From an uncultured Caldimonas sp. (lineage in GTDB: Bacteria > Pseudomonadota > Gammaproteobacteria > Burkholderiales > Burkholderiaceae), in assembly GCF_946480305.1 (NCBI RefSeq), contig NZ_CAMLJQ010000022.1, positions 3,398-67,397 on the forward strand: a stretch of DNA of 64,000 bases, in the 5' to 3' direction. The notes beneath the pieces are model-generated. The model did no database searches. It saw nothing but the letters and a program-made list of their open reading frames with translations, and was not told the DNA's origin. Both the position numbers and the translations under genes were made by a program. Shown here piece by piece: positions 16,769 to 25,593 of this stretch. How positions within the stretch are numbered: the first letter of the stretch is position 1; every line of letters begins with the position of its first letter.

Positions 16769-17965
16769 TCAGCCTGCGGCCGCCCGGTTGGTCACCAGGC
16801 CCTGTCCTGCCGCCCACGCGGCGACATCGTCGCGGCGGATGGCGGCGGCCATCAGCCCCGGGAAGGCATCCGGCGTGCAGGCGAACGAGGGCACGCCGAG
16901 CGCGGCCAGCTTGGCCGCGAGGTCGCGGTCGTAGGAGGGCGCGCCTTCGTCGCTCAGCGCCAGCAGCGTGACGAACTGCACGCCCGATTCGACCAGCTCT
17001 GCCGCGCGGCGCAGCAGCTGCGCCTCGACGCCGCCTTCGTACAGGTCGGAGATGAGCACGAAGATCGTGTTGCGCGGCTCGCGGATGATGGACTGGCAGT
17101 ACGCCACCGCGCCGTTGATGTCGGTGCCGCCGCCCAGCTGCACGCCGAACAGCAGCTCCACCGGGTCGTCGAGCTTGTCGCTCAGGTCGACCACCGAGGT
17201 GTCGAACACGACCAGGCGGGTGCTGACCGCGGGCAGCGACGCGAGCACCGCGCCGAAGATGCTCGAATAGACCACCGAGTTCGCCATCGAGCCGCTCTGG
17301 TCGATGCACAGCACCACCTCGCGCTGCGGACGCCGGGCCTTGCGGCCATAGCCGTGCAGCTGCTCGGGCACGATGGTGCGGTACTCGGGCTGCCAGTGCT
17401 TCAGGTTGGCGCGGATGGTGCGGTGCCAGTCGATCTCGCTGTGGCGCGGGCGCCGGTTGCGCTGGCTGCGGTCGAGGGCGCCGCTGACGGCCGAGCGCAT
17501 CGGCTCCTCCAGCCGCTTCATCAGGTCGTCGACCACCTTCTGCACCACCAGGCGGGCAGTGGCCTTGGTGTTGGCCGGGATCACGCTCGCCAGCGAGATC
17601 AGGTTGGCGACGAGGTGCACATCGGGCTGCACGTTCTGCAGCATCTCGGGCTGCAGCAGCATGTCGCGCATGTCCAGCCGCTGCAGCGCGTCGCGCTGCA
17701 TCACCTGCACCACCGAGCTGGGGAAGTACTTGCGGATGTCGCCGAGCCAGCGGGCCACCGACGGCGCCGAGCCCCCGCGCCCGCCACGGCGGCTCGACTG
17801 CCCCAGTCCGTTGGGACCGTCGGGTTCGTACAGCGCGGCCAGGGCCTGGTCCAGTTCCGCCACGTTGCCGCTCAGGCCGCCGCAGCTGGCCTCGGCTTCG
17901 CTGCCCAGCACCAGGCGCCAGCGGCGCAGGCGTTCGGCGTCGTCTTGAAGATCGGTATCGCTCAT
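16769..17965 (-). CDS. VWA-domain protein, fifth gene of the MoxR/SWIM operon
   Basis: 398 residues from ATG 17965, whose ATGA overlaps the stop of the DUF5682 gene. The C-terminal half is a von Willebrand A domain of CoxE type with a complete MIDAS metal site: DQSGSM near 219, a Thr in GGGTDING, and an Asp in LISDLYEGG. The N-terminal half is helical, with a Gly/Arg-rich linker (SRRGGRGGSAPS). MoxR ATPases commonly work with VWA proteins to insert metals or remodel partners (NorQ/NorD, CbbQ/CbbO, CoxD/CoxE). Here the MoxR gene is two genes upstream in the same operon. It is the last gene of the five. Confidence 0.85.
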   Translation of the reverse strand: MSDTDLQDDAERLRRWRLVLGSEAEASCGGLSGNVAELDQALAALYEPDGPNGLGQSSRRGGRGGSAPSVARWLGDIRKYFPSSVVQVMQRDALQRLDMRDMLLQPEMLQNVQPDVHLVANLISLASVIPANTKATARLVVQKVVDDLMKRLEEPMRSAVSGALDRSQRNRRPRHSEIDWHRTIRANLKHWQPEYRTIVPEQLHGYGRKARRPQREVVLCIDQSGSMANSVVYSSIFGAVLASLPAVSTRLVVFDTSVVDLSDKLDDPVELLFGVQLGGGTDINGAVAYCQSIIREPRNTIFVLISDLYEGGVEAQLLRRAAELVESGVQFVTLLALSDEGAPSYDRDLAAKLAALGVPSFACTPDAFPGLMAAAIRRDDVAAWAAGQGLVTNRAAAG

Positions 17966-20283
17966 GCGGGCAGTCCCATCAAGTGGCGCAGCGTGGGCAC
18001 GGGCAGCGCGGCGCGCGCGGCATCCCACGCGGGTGCGGCGGCCGCGGGGCGCGGGCCGCGGGCGGCCGACTGTGCGCGCACGCCCAGGTCGCGCCTTTCG
18101 CCGGCCGCGAAGGCCGAGAAGGTGCGCCGCACCAGCGGCAGCGCGCGCACGAAATGCTCCTCGGCCAGGCCGGCCAGCCAGCCGTCGACCAGCCGCCAGA
18201 CGGTGTCGTCGTGCAGCAGCACCAGCGCATTGCGGTTCAGAAATCCTTCCAGCCACGCTGCGGCGCGTGCCGGCTCGGCGCCGGCCGACAACTGCAACGC
18301 CAGCGCATCGGCCGCGGCGTCCGCCTGCAGCACAGCGTCATCGAGCAGCAGCCGTGTGGCGAGGCCCGAGACCAGGGCGTGCGCGCCGGCCTGGGCCGCG
18401 ATGGCGCGCAGCGCGCCGCGCCATGCCTCGCTCTGTTCTTCGGCCCCGCGCAGGCCGACGGCGGCGTGGGCGGCCAGCACCTGCTGGCGCAGCGATTCGG
18501 CGGCGTCGTCGTCGAGCGAGCCGCAGGCCAGCGGCAGGCTGATGCAGGCGCGCACGATGATGCCGTCGAGCACGTGCGAGACGAGCGAGGCATCGGTGCC
18601 GCGCACGTTGCCGTAGCGGAACACGTTCGCCAGCGGCGGCAGCGCGGCCAGCAACTGCAGCGCATCGCCGGTGGCAGCTGCGCGGTCGTTGAGGGCATGC
18701 GTCAGCGGCTCGATCGCTTCGGGCAGCTCGGCCAGCAACGCGCGGTCGATCAGCTGCGCGAGCTCGTCGAGCGAGGTGGCCTGGGCGGCGCGCTCGATCA
18801 CGCGCGCGGTGCTCGCCTGCAGCACGGTGCGGCCCCAGCGGCTGGCTTCGATCAGCTTGAGCTCGAACTCCGGCTGCCATTGCAGCGTCCACACCTCGTG
18901 GAAGGTGCCGCGCGCGGAGCGCCCGGTGCGGGCGATCTCGCCCCAGGGCACGTCGAGCAGGCGCAGGCGATGCAGCAGGTGGCTGCGTGCCAGGTCGTTG
19001 GCGTTGCGCAGGTCGAGGTCGAGCGTGCGTTGCAGCGCCTCGGGCTTCAGCCGCAGCGACTTCTGCTGCTGCTCGACGTCGCGCTGCAAGGGCACGACCG
19101 GCACATCGGGCGGCACGCGGCCGAGACGGTCGCCGACGACCAGCGCATCGTCGATGAAACGCAGCATCGTGTCGTCGCCCATGCACAGCACGGTGCGCGT
19201 GGCCTCGTCCAGTTCCTCCAGGCCCGGCAGCGGGCGCTCGCGCAGCGCGGCGAGCGTATCGGCCAGGCGCGCGGCCTCGATCAGGTGTGCGGAGGAGCAG
19301 TCGAGATCCTTCTCACGCATCAGCCGCGCGACGCGCGCCAGCCAGCCCACGGCGCGCGCCTGCGGGTTGCCGCGGCTGAGCCACAGGTGCTCGTACCAGC
19401 CGGGCGCCGCGATGCCGGCGCCATAGCCGCTGCTGCGCGCGAGGTGGCGGTGGGTCCAGGGGATCCAGGTGCTGTTCACCTTGACCTTGGGCAGACCCTT
19501 GAGCAGTTGCTGGTCGGCCTTGGCTGGCCCCATCTGCTGCAGCGCGCCCAGGTGCCACGCGCCGCACACGACGGCGATGCGCTGGTGGCCGGCCCGCTGC
19601 GCCTCACGCAGGCGCTGCCGCATGTGGGCTTCGCGCAGCGCTTCGCGGCGCGCTTCCCACGCGTCCTGCCGCGCCGGGTCGCCGAGTTCCTGGCGCAGCG
19701 TCGTCATCGCCTCGGCGATGGCGGCGAACAGCTCGGTGCCGTCACCGCGCTCCTCGACCATGTGGTTCCACCAGCTTTCGCCGTCGGCGTGGCCGGCCGC
19801 GCGGGCCAGCCAGTCAAGTGGATCGAGCGGATCAAGTGGATCGAGCGTTTCGGGCTGCGGCGCCTCGGCCTCGGTGGCCGGGGCAGGGCCGGCGGGCTCG
19901 TCCGTGCCGGCCGCGGCCTGCTCGCCGGCGGCCTGCCGTTCCTGGCGCCGCTGCTGCTCCAGCGCCAGCCCGTGGGCCACCGGCAGGTCGATCATTTGCA
20001 CCGGCACGCCCCGTTCGACGGCCCAGCGCAGCGCCTGCCATTCGGGCGAGAACTCGGCGAAGGGGTGGTAGACCGCGAGCGCGGTGTCGTCGGGGCAGTA
20101 GCTGAGCCACGCGACCGGCGGTTGCATGGCTTCGTGCACCATGCTCGCGAGCAGCGCCTCGGCTTCCGGCGGGCCTTCGACCAGCAGGCAGTCGGGCTGC
20201 AGGTCGTCCAGCGCCTTCAGCAGGCTGCGCGCGCAGCCCGGGCCGTGGTGGCGGATGCCGAACAGGTGGAAGGGGCCGTCCAT
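17962..20283 (-). CDS. DUF5682-family protein
   Basis: 773 residues from ATG 20283, the fourth gene of the operon, 4 bp after the MoxR stop. The N terminus carries the strongly conserved stretches of DUF5682: FGIRHHGPGCARSL (about 7-20), LLVEGPPEAEAL (about 33-44) and, later, RIAVVCGAWHLGAL. The arrangement of His/Gly, Glu and another Gly-x-His is reminiscent of the TraB/ChaN/EreA superfamily, in which such residues form a hydrolytic or haem/metal site; that link is my inference. The rest is largely helical. It has no signal peptide or membrane helix. The function of the family is not established. Confidence 0.8.
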   Translation of the reverse strand: MDGPFHLFGIRHHGPGCARSLLKALDDLQPDCLLVEGPPEAEALLASMVHEAMQPPVAWLSYCPDDTALAVYHPFAEFSPEWQALRWAVERGVPVQMIDLPVAHGLALEQQRRQERQAAGEQAAAGTDEPAGPAPATEAEAPQPETLDPLDPLDPLDWLARAAGHADGESWWNHMVEERGDGTELFAAIAEAMTTLRQELGDPARQDAWEARREALREAHMRQRLREAQRAGHQRIAVVCGAWHLGALQQMGPAKADQQLLKGLPKVKVNSTWIPWTHRHLARSSGYGAGIAAPGWYEHLWLSRGNPQARAVGWLARVARLMREKDLDCSSAHLIEAARLADTLAALRERPLPGLEELDEATRTVLCMGDDTMLRFIDDALVVGDRLGRVPPDVPVVPLQRDVEQQQKSLRLKPEALQRTLDLDLRNANDLARSHLLHRLRLLDVPWGEIARTGRSARGTFHEVWTLQWQPEFELKLIEASRWGRTVLQASTARVIERAAQATSLDELAQLIDRALLAELPEAIEPLTHALNDRAAATGDALQLLAALPPLANVFRYGNVRGTDASLVSHVLDGIIVRACISLPLACGSLDDDAAESLRQQVLAAHAAVGLRGAEEQSEAWRGALRAIAAQAGAHALVSGLATRLLLDDAVLQADAAADALALQLSAGAEPARAAAWLEGFLNRNALVLLHDDTVWRLVDGWLAGLAEEHFVRALPLVRRTFSAFAAGERRDLGVRAQSAARGPRPAAAAPAWDAARAALPVPTLRHLMGLPA

Positions 20284-20287
20284 CGCG

Positions 20288-21394
20288 TCAGCCGAGGTCG
20301 CGGCAGGCGCGGTACAGGTCCTTCCAGTCGGCGCGTTCCTTGACCACCGTTTCGAGGTATTCGTTCCACACCACGGTGTCTTGCACCGGGTCCTTGACGA
20401 CGGCACCGATCAGGCCGGAGGCCATGTCGTGCACGCGCAGCACGCCGTCACCGAAGTGGCCTGCCAGCGCCATGCCGCTGTTGATCACCGAGATGGCCTC
20501 GGCGGTGGACAGCGTCGACGTGGGCGACTTCACCTGCATCTTGCCGTCCTCGGTCTTGCCGTTGCGCAGCTCGCGGAAGATCTGCACGATGCGGCGCACT
20601 TCCTTCAGCGCGGGCGGCTCGGCCGGCAGCGCCAGCGCGCGGCCCATCTCGCCGACCCGCTTGACGACGATGGAGACCTCTTCCTCCTCGGTGGCCGGCA
20701 CCGGCAGCACCACGGTGTTGAAGCGGCGCTTGAGCGCGGCCGAGAGTTCGTTGACGCCCTTGTCGCGGTTGTTGGCGGTGGCGATCACGCTGAAGCCGCG
20801 CGTCGCCTGCACCTCGGTGCCGAGTTCCGGCACCGGCAGCGTCTTCTCCGACAGCACGGTGATCAGAGTGTCCTGCACGTCGGCGGGGATGCGCGTCAGC
20901 TCCTCGATGCGCGCGATGCGGCCCTGGCGCATCGCCTGCATCAGCGGGCTGGGCACCAGTGCTTCTTCCGACGGCCCGCGCGCGAGCAGCTGCGCGTAGT
21001 TCCAGCCGTAGCGCAGTTGCTCCTCGCTGGTGCCGGCAGTGCCCTGCACGAGCATCGTCGAGTTGCCGCTGACGGCCGCCGCCAGGTGCTCGGAGACCCA
21101 GGACTTGGCAGTGCCAGGCACGCCGTACAGCAGCAGCGCGCGGTCGGTGGCGAGCGTCGCCACCGCGATCTCCATCAAGCGGCGGTTGCCGATGTACTTG
21201 GGGCTCACCTCGAAGCCGTTGGCGAGCTTGCCGCCCATCAGGTAGGTCACCACGGCCCAGGGCGAGAGCTTCCAGTTCTCGGGGCGCTGGCGGTCGTCCT
21301 GCCGCTGCAGCTCGGCGAGCTCCTCGGCGAACTGCTGTTCGGCATGCTGGCGCAGCAAGTGGGCGGCGTTCGTGTTCGTCGTCATGGTGGTCAT
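20288..21394 (-). CDS. MoxR-type AAA+ ATPase
   Basis: 368 residues. The start (ATG 21394) overlaps the stop of the DUF5691 gene by 4 bp. Walker A is GVPGTAKSW (about 90-98), Walker B is in the stretch ARIEELTRIP (about 155-164), and sensor 1 is ATANNRDKG, followed by LKRRF (arginine finger region). This is the MoxR branch of AAA+ proteins, hexameric ATPases that act as chaperones for cofactor insertion or complex remodelling with VWA partners. Here the VWA partner is encoded two genes downstream. It should power the five-protein system. Confidence 0.9.
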   Translation of the reverse strand: MTTMTTNTNAAHLLRQHAEQQFAEELAELQRQDDRQRPENWKLSPWAVVTYLMGGKLANGFEVSPKYIGNRRLMEIAVATLATDRALLLYGVPGTAKSWVSEHLAAAVSGNSTMLVQGTAGTSEEQLRYGWNYAQLLARGPSEEALVPSPLMQAMRQGRIARIEELTRIPADVQDTLITVLSEKTLPVPELGTEVQATRGFSVIATANNRDKGVNELSAALKRRFNTVVLPVPATEEEEVSIVVKRVGEMGRALALPAEPPALKEVRRIVQIFRELRNGKTEDGKMQVKSPTSTLSTAEAISVINSGMALAGHFGDGVLRVHDMASGLIGAVVKDPVQDTVVWNEYLETVVKERADWKDLYRACRDLG

Positions 21395-22923
21395 CGGGCA
21401 GTGGGCAGTTGGGACAGTGCACGGCGGGCGGCGATCAGCTGCGCCACCGTGTGCAGGGCTTCGGCATGCGCCGGCGTTTCGTCGCCGCGGCCTTGCACTT
21501 CGAGCGCGGCCAGCGCGTCGAGGTGCAGCAGGCAGCACAGCTCGGGCAACGAGGTGCGCAGGGTGTAGTCGTAGACGATGTTCGGGTCGCGCAGCGCGGC
21601 GCGTACCGCGGCGGTCAGTGCGTTGGAAAGCTCCAGGCCGAGGTGCTCGCCGGCCGGGCAGGCGCCGAGCAGTTGCGGCAGCAGCGTGCGCAAGGAGCCC
21701 GCCCCGTCGACCTGCCGCAGCCAGTGGCGCTCGCGCCGTTCCGGCGGCAACAGCGCGACGACGCGCGCCGGGTCTTCCTGCAGGCCCTGCCGGGGCCAGG
21801 CATCGAGCAGCGCTTCGCACCAGTCGAGGTCGGCGCTGCCGAGCAGCACGTCCCGCCAAGCGCGCAGCAGCGCCTCGGTCCAGTCGGTCTTGCCGGCCCA
21901 GGCCAGCAACTCGGCAGCCGTCATGCCGGTGTGCGTGCACCACCAGGCCAGCGGCACCTGGCGCGCCAGCTGGTAGAGCCACCAGCCGCGTTCGCCCAGC
22001 GGGTCGTTCTTGGGCCGCGTGGGCTCGATGCCGTCGTGCTCCCAGGTGGCATCGGCCGCGGTGGGTGCATCGAGGGTCCACGTGGTGCGCAGCAGACCGC
22101 GCTCGCGCTGCAGCAGCGTTTCGAGGCGCCGGGTGGCGCGCGCGACGAGGGCGCTGCCGGGCAGCCGCACGAGCAGGCCGATGACGACCTGCCGCACCTC
22201 GCGGCTGCGGTCTTCCAGCAAGCCGGCCAGCAGCGGCTCGTCCTCGCCACCGAGGCCGAGCGCAAGGGATGCGAGCAGTTCGGCGCGCTCGCGCGCCGGC
22301 AGCGAGGGCAGCTCGGCGGCGACCCGCTCGCGTGCGGCTTGGGGGGCGCGCAGCCGCTCCTCGCGCAACAACTCGCGGCGTTGGTCCAGGCTGCCGTGCG
22401 CCCAGCGCGTGGCGTCGTCCGCATCGCCGCTCGCGCCCTGGGCGTAGCGCCAGTCGGCGTTCTGCGCGGCAAGCCACAGGCCGCGTTCTCCCAGCGCGCC
22501 GATGACGGCGGGCCGCAACGCGGTGGAGCGGCGCCCGAGTTCCAGCACGGCCGGCAGCAGGGCGGGCGGCAGGCGCCACCCCGCCGCAGCCAGTGCCAGC
22601 AGCGCCTCGTGTTGCAGCCGGCCGGGGGCTTCGTGCACGACCCAGCGTAGGTGCATCAGCGACGGCGGGTCGGCCAGGGCGGGGCGCAAGTCCGCCGCTG
22701 CAGGGGCGGGCAGGTCGGCGGGCGCGGGTGCACCTTGGGCGCCGGCCATCGAGCAGGCAGCGAGCGCCGCGGCGGCGCGCAGCAGGCGCTGCGACGGCTC
22801 GGGCGTGTACTGCTCGATCTGCTGCAGCAGGTGCGCGACGGGCTCGGGCGCGTCGATGGTCCAGTGGTGCGGGCGTTCGGTGCCCACCATCGCGGCCGGC
22901 AGCAGGGCAGTCCAGGCACTCAT
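21391..22923 (-). CDS. DUF5691-family helical-repeat protein
   Basis: 510 residues from ATG 22923, which overlaps the SWIM gene stop by 4 bp. It begins SAWTALLPAAMVGTERP, typical of DUF5691, and continues as a mostly alpha-helical protein with HEAT/ARM-like character (RELLREERLRAPQAARERVAAELPSLPARERAELLASLALGLGGEDEPLLAGLLEDRSREVRQVVIGLL). There are no obvious catalytic motifs, signal peptide or membrane segments. Its likely role is a scaffold holding the SWIM, MoxR and VWA proteins or a substrate. A longer open frame runs upstream into the SWIM gene but is a GC artefact. Confidence 0.8.
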   Translation of the reverse strand: MSAWTALLPAAMVGTERPHHWTIDAPEPVAHLLQQIEQYTPEPSQRLLRAAAALAACSMAGAQGAPAPADLPAPAAADLRPALADPPSLMHLRWVVHEAPGRLQHEALLALAAAGWRLPPALLPAVLELGRRSTALRPAVIGALGERGLWLAAQNADWRYAQGASGDADDATRWAHGSLDQRRELLREERLRAPQAARERVAAELPSLPARERAELLASLALGLGGEDEPLLAGLLEDRSREVRQVVIGLLVRLPGSALVARATRRLETLLQRERGLLRTTWTLDAPTAADATWEHDGIEPTRPKNDPLGERGWWLYQLARQVPLAWWCTHTGMTAAELLAWAGKTDWTEALLRAWRDVLLGSADLDWCEALLDAWPRQGLQEDPARVVALLPPERRERHWLRQVDGAGSLRTLLPQLLGACPAGEHLGLELSNALTAAVRAALRDPNIVYDYTLRTSLPELCCLLHLDALAALEVQGRGDETPAHAEALHTVAQLIAARRALSQLPTAR

Positions 22924-24251
22924 GCGGCACCTCCGCGCTGCCACAGGCCGCCATCGTTCCAGGCCGTCAGCGGCCTCAGCATGCGCCCGTCCCATTCGCC
23001 CATCAGCGCGAGCGGGGCACCGCCGGCATGGGCGAGCAGCAGCCATTTGTCGGCATCGGTGATCGACAGCGGCAGGCCCTGCCCCGAGGCGCAGAGCAGC
23101 AGCTGCGGCCCATCGTGTGCCAGGCGTGCGTCGGCGATCCGCATCGGATGCAGCGGGGTCCAGGGGCAGGCGGCAATGCGCTCGGCCAGGCGGCGCCATT
23201 CGGCCTCGAGTGGGCCGGCCTCGGTATTGGAGGCCGTGGGTGTGCCATGCAGTTCGTGGGCCAGCGCGCGCAGCCCGCCGGCGCCGGGGAAGAAGGCCAG
23301 CGTGGCCTCGACGCAGGTGCCGGTCAGCCAGCTCTGCTCGAAGCCCTTGCCGGCGTAAGCGTGATCGAGCAGCAGTGCACGGCGGCCGCTGTGCTCGCCT
23401 TGCAACCACACGCGGCGCTCGGTGAGCCGGTCGTCGCGCTCTTCGCTGATCTGGCCGAGCACGCTCCAGCGGTCGCGCAGCGTCTCGCCTTCGGCCAGCA
23501 CCTCGGCCTTGTCGAACGGCCAGCCGAGCATGGCGCGCAGGTCGGCGCGCGCGGCCGGTTCGAGCTGCTCGTGCCGGCGCAGCGCATCGCAGGCGAGTTG
23601 CAGCAGGCCGAAGCGCTGCAACACCTGCTCGGGCCAGCCGGGGCCGCTGCCGATCAGTGCCGCGGCGTCGAGCACGCGTTGCGCGAGGCCGGGCACCTGC
23701 ATGTCGACCAGGCGTGCGGCCATCGTCTTCCATTCATGGCGCTGCGCTTCGCCCAGGCTTGCGAGGCCGCGGCCCACCTGGTCGCCGAGCCAGCGGCCAA
23801 GTTCGTCTGCGGCTTGCGCCATGCGCGCCCAGCGCTGCTGCGCGCGTTTGGCGGCGGCTTCGGGGTCGGCGGGGGCCGCGGCGGCGGCCTGGGCTTTCTG
23901 TTCCTTCTTCTCCGCGCGTTCGGTGCGCGAGGCCAACCATTCGCCCACCCAGGCCGGCGCTTGCGAGCCATTGAAACGGGCGGGGTCGGAGGCACGCAGC
24001 AGCAGCAAGGCGAGGCCATGCTTGCAGGGGAACTTGCGGCTGGGGCAACTGCAGCGGAACGACGGCCCGCTCAGGTCCACCTGGGTCTGGTAGGGCTTGC
24101 TGCCGCTGCCCTGGCATTCGCCCCACACGGCCCGCTCGTCGGCGCCGAGCGTCGGCCACTTGGCCGGCGACGTGAGCCCGCGCGCGGCCTTCGCCGACGC
24201 GTCGTCCGGCGCAAGTGCGAGGACCGCTTCTGCGGTCAGATTTGTTGTCAC
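22920..24251 (-). CDS. SWIM zinc-finger protein, first gene of the operon
   Basis: 443 residues. The SWIM finger is C67-x-C69-x6-C76-x-H78 (RCSCPSRKFPCKHGLAL), a zinc module that binds DNA or proteins. The N-terminal ~60 residues (AEAVLALAPDDASAKAARGL, then WGECQGSGSKPYQT) are the usual lead-in in this family. An Ala/Glu/Lys-rich helical linker follows at about 105-130, and the C-terminal two thirds form a domain of unknown function. It starts the operon SWIM - DUF5691 - MoxR - DUF5682 - VWA, with ATGA overlaps at its own 3' end and further down. SWIM genes accompany MoxR/VWA sets in diverse bacteria, which supports a physical link. Confidence 0.85.
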   Translation of the reverse strand: MTTNLTAEAVLALAPDDASAKAARGLTSPAKWPTLGADERAVWGECQGSGSKPYQTQVDLSGPSFRCSCPSRKFPCKHGLALLLLRASDPARFNGSQAPAWVGEWLASRTERAEKKEQKAQAAAAAPADPEAAAKRAQQRWARMAQAADELGRWLGDQVGRGLASLGEAQRHEWKTMAARLVDMQVPGLAQRVLDAAALIGSGPGWPEQVLQRFGLLQLACDALRRHEQLEPAARADLRAMLGWPFDKAEVLAEGETLRDRWSVLGQISEERDDRLTERRVWLQGEHSGRRALLLDHAYAGKGFEQSWLTGTCVEATLAFFPGAGGLRALAHELHGTPTASNTEAGPLEAEWRRLAERIAACPWTPLHPMRIADARLAHDGPQLLLCASGQGLPLSITDADKWLLLAHAGGAPLALMGEWDGRMLRPLTAWNDGGLWQRGGAA

Positions 24252-24320
24252 ACTCCCCCTCCTGCTGCAGGCGGGAGTGTAGGGCGAGTTCGCGGCGGGT
24301 TGGCGACCGGGCCTACGCCT

Positions 24321-24492
24321 TCAGCGCAGCACCAGCACCGGCACGTCGCTTGCGCGCAGCGGTGTGCTCGTCGTGCTGCCGAGCAGCAGTTGGCGCAACC
24401 GCCGGGTGGCCGTAAGCGCCGATCACCAGCAGGGCGGGTGCCTGGCGCCGGCCCAGTGCCAGCAGCGCGACCGCGGGAACGCGGGAACGCAT
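24321..24492 (-). pseudogene. Remnant of a universal stress protein (UspA) gene
   Basis: The minus strand encodes the C-terminal third of a UspA fold in two frames. From 24492 one frame reads about 25 codons ending ALLVIGAYGH, the ATP-binding strand. After the His codon a frame change of one or two bases is needed to continue RLRQLLLGSTTSTPLRASDVPVLVLR, ending at the stop at 24321-24323. Intact UspA proteins have GAYGHSRLRE...GGTT...VPVLV exactly here. The N-terminal two thirds are missing. It is therefore a truncated and frame-shifted pseudogene lying between the SWIM operon and the next gene. Confidence 0.7.
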
Positions 24493-24530
24493 GTTGCTCA
24501 GAAACGGGCAACCTAGCCACGCAGCAAACC

Positions 24531-25028
24531 ATGCCCTCCGCGCCGCATCCCGAACTGCAACTCGACCAGGACTTCCGCCAGCAGAAGATCGAATGGCGCA
24601 TCCAGCGCGTGGCGTGGCCGCTGCTGGCGGCGTTGCTCGTCGCGATCATGCTCGGCCTGCTGGGCCAGGGGCCGTTGAGCAAGGCACAGGCTGGCAGCGC
24701 CGACGCCGGCCTCACGCTGGACTACCACCGCTTCATGCGCCGGCTGTCGCCGGAGACGCTGGAGCTGCAGGTGCAGGCCACCTCCGACCGGTTGCGGTTG
24801 CGCATCGACGGGGCCTATCTGGACGCGGTGGACGTGGAGCGCTCCTTCCCGGAGCCGCAGGAGGTGCGCTCAGGCCGCGACGAGACGACCATGGTCTTTC
24901 AGGCCGAGCCGGGGCAGCCGGTGGTGGTGCGCCTGGAGGTCAAGCCCAAGGACATGGGAACGATCGACGGCTGGGTGGCGGTGGACGACCGACCGCGGCA
25001 GCCGTTCAGCCATTTCGTCTATCCCTGA
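24531..25028 (+). CDS. Hypothetical single-helix membrane protein
   Basis: 165 residues. An N-terminal amphipathic stretch (LDQDFRQQKIEWRIQRVAW) leads into one transmembrane helix (PLLAALLVAIMLGLLG, about 30-47); the remaining ~115 residues are probably outside the cytoplasm and beta-rich (LELQVQATSDRLRLRIDGAYL, TTMVFQAEPGQPVVVRLEVKP). I recognise no family name. It lies 9 bp before the DUF421 gene on the same strand, and genes of this type often precede DUF421 genes, so the two products probably act together in the envelope. Confidence 0.7.
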   Translation: MPSAPHPELQLDQDFRQQKIEWRIQRVAWPLLAALLVAIMLGLLGQGPLSKAQAGSADAGLTLDYHRFMRRLSPETLELQVQATSDRLRLRIDGAYLDAVDVERSFPEPQEVRSGRDETTMVFQAEPGQPVVVRLEVKPKDMGTIDGWVAVDDRPRQPFSHFVYP

Positions 25029-25037
25029 GGAACGCCC

Positions 25038-25574
25038 ATGGACACCGTACTGCGCACGCTCGCGATCTATCTCTTCCTGCTGGTGCTGTTCCGGCTGGTG
25101 GGCAAGCGCACCTTGAGCGAGTTGTCGACGTTGGACTTCATCCTGCTGCTGATCGTCAGCGAGGCGACGCAGAACGCGCTGATCGGCGAGGACTACTCGC
25201 TCGTCACCGGCATGACCGTGATCCTCACGCTGGTGCTGATGGACCTCGGCTTTTCCATCGTGAAGAGCCGCTCCAAGGTGGTCGAGAAGATCGTCGAGGG
25301 CACGCCGCTCGTGCTGGTGGAGCACGGCCGGGTGCTGGCTGGCCACATGAAGCGCTCGCAGGTCACCGAGGACGACATCCTGCAAAGCGCCCGGCAGGCG
25401 CATGGGCTGGAGCGGATGGACCAGATCAAGTTCGCGGTGCTCGAATCGAGCGGCGGCATTTCCATCGTGCCCCGCGCGGCGCCGGAGGTGGAGCCGATCG
25501 ATCAGCAGGTGGAGCGCGCGTTGCGCCGGCTGCTCGACGAGAAGGGCGGCGCGGGAGCCCCGCAGCGCGCTTGA
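25038..25574 (+). CDS. DUF421 (YetF-type) membrane protein
   Basis: 178 residues with GAGGA before the ATG. The family hallmarks are present: an N-terminal pair of helices with LFRLVGKRTLSELSTLDFILLLIVSEATQNALIG, a third helix (SLVTGMTVILTLVLMDLGFSIV), then a cytoplasmic domain with EGTPLVLVEHGRVLAGHMKRSQVTEDDILQSAR. DUF421 proteins are inner-membrane proteins of unknown molecular function, linked in some bacteria to sporulation or stress. It is co-transcribed with the small membrane protein upstream. Confidence 0.9.
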   Translation: MDTVLRTLAIYLFLLVLFRLVGKRTLSELSTLDFILLLIVSEATQNALIGEDYSLVTGMTVILTLVLMDLGFSIVKSRSKVVEKIVEGTPLVLVEHGRVLAGHMKRSQVTEDDILQSARQAHGLERMDQIKFAVLESSGGISIVPRAAPEVEPIDQQVERALRRLLDEKGGAGAPQRA

Positions 25575-25593
25575 GGCCGGCCCCCCGCCCGGC

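Noticed and set aside
17983..20343. A 786-codon plus-strand frame antisense to the DUF5682 gene
   Set aside because: Composition typical of high-GC antisense frames, no ribosome binding site, no family similarity, and the opposite strand carries a conserved gene.
22593..24530. Long plus-strand frames across the SWIM and DUF5691 genes
   Set aside because: Antisense shadow of two conserved genes; the only real plus-strand gene here begins at 24531.
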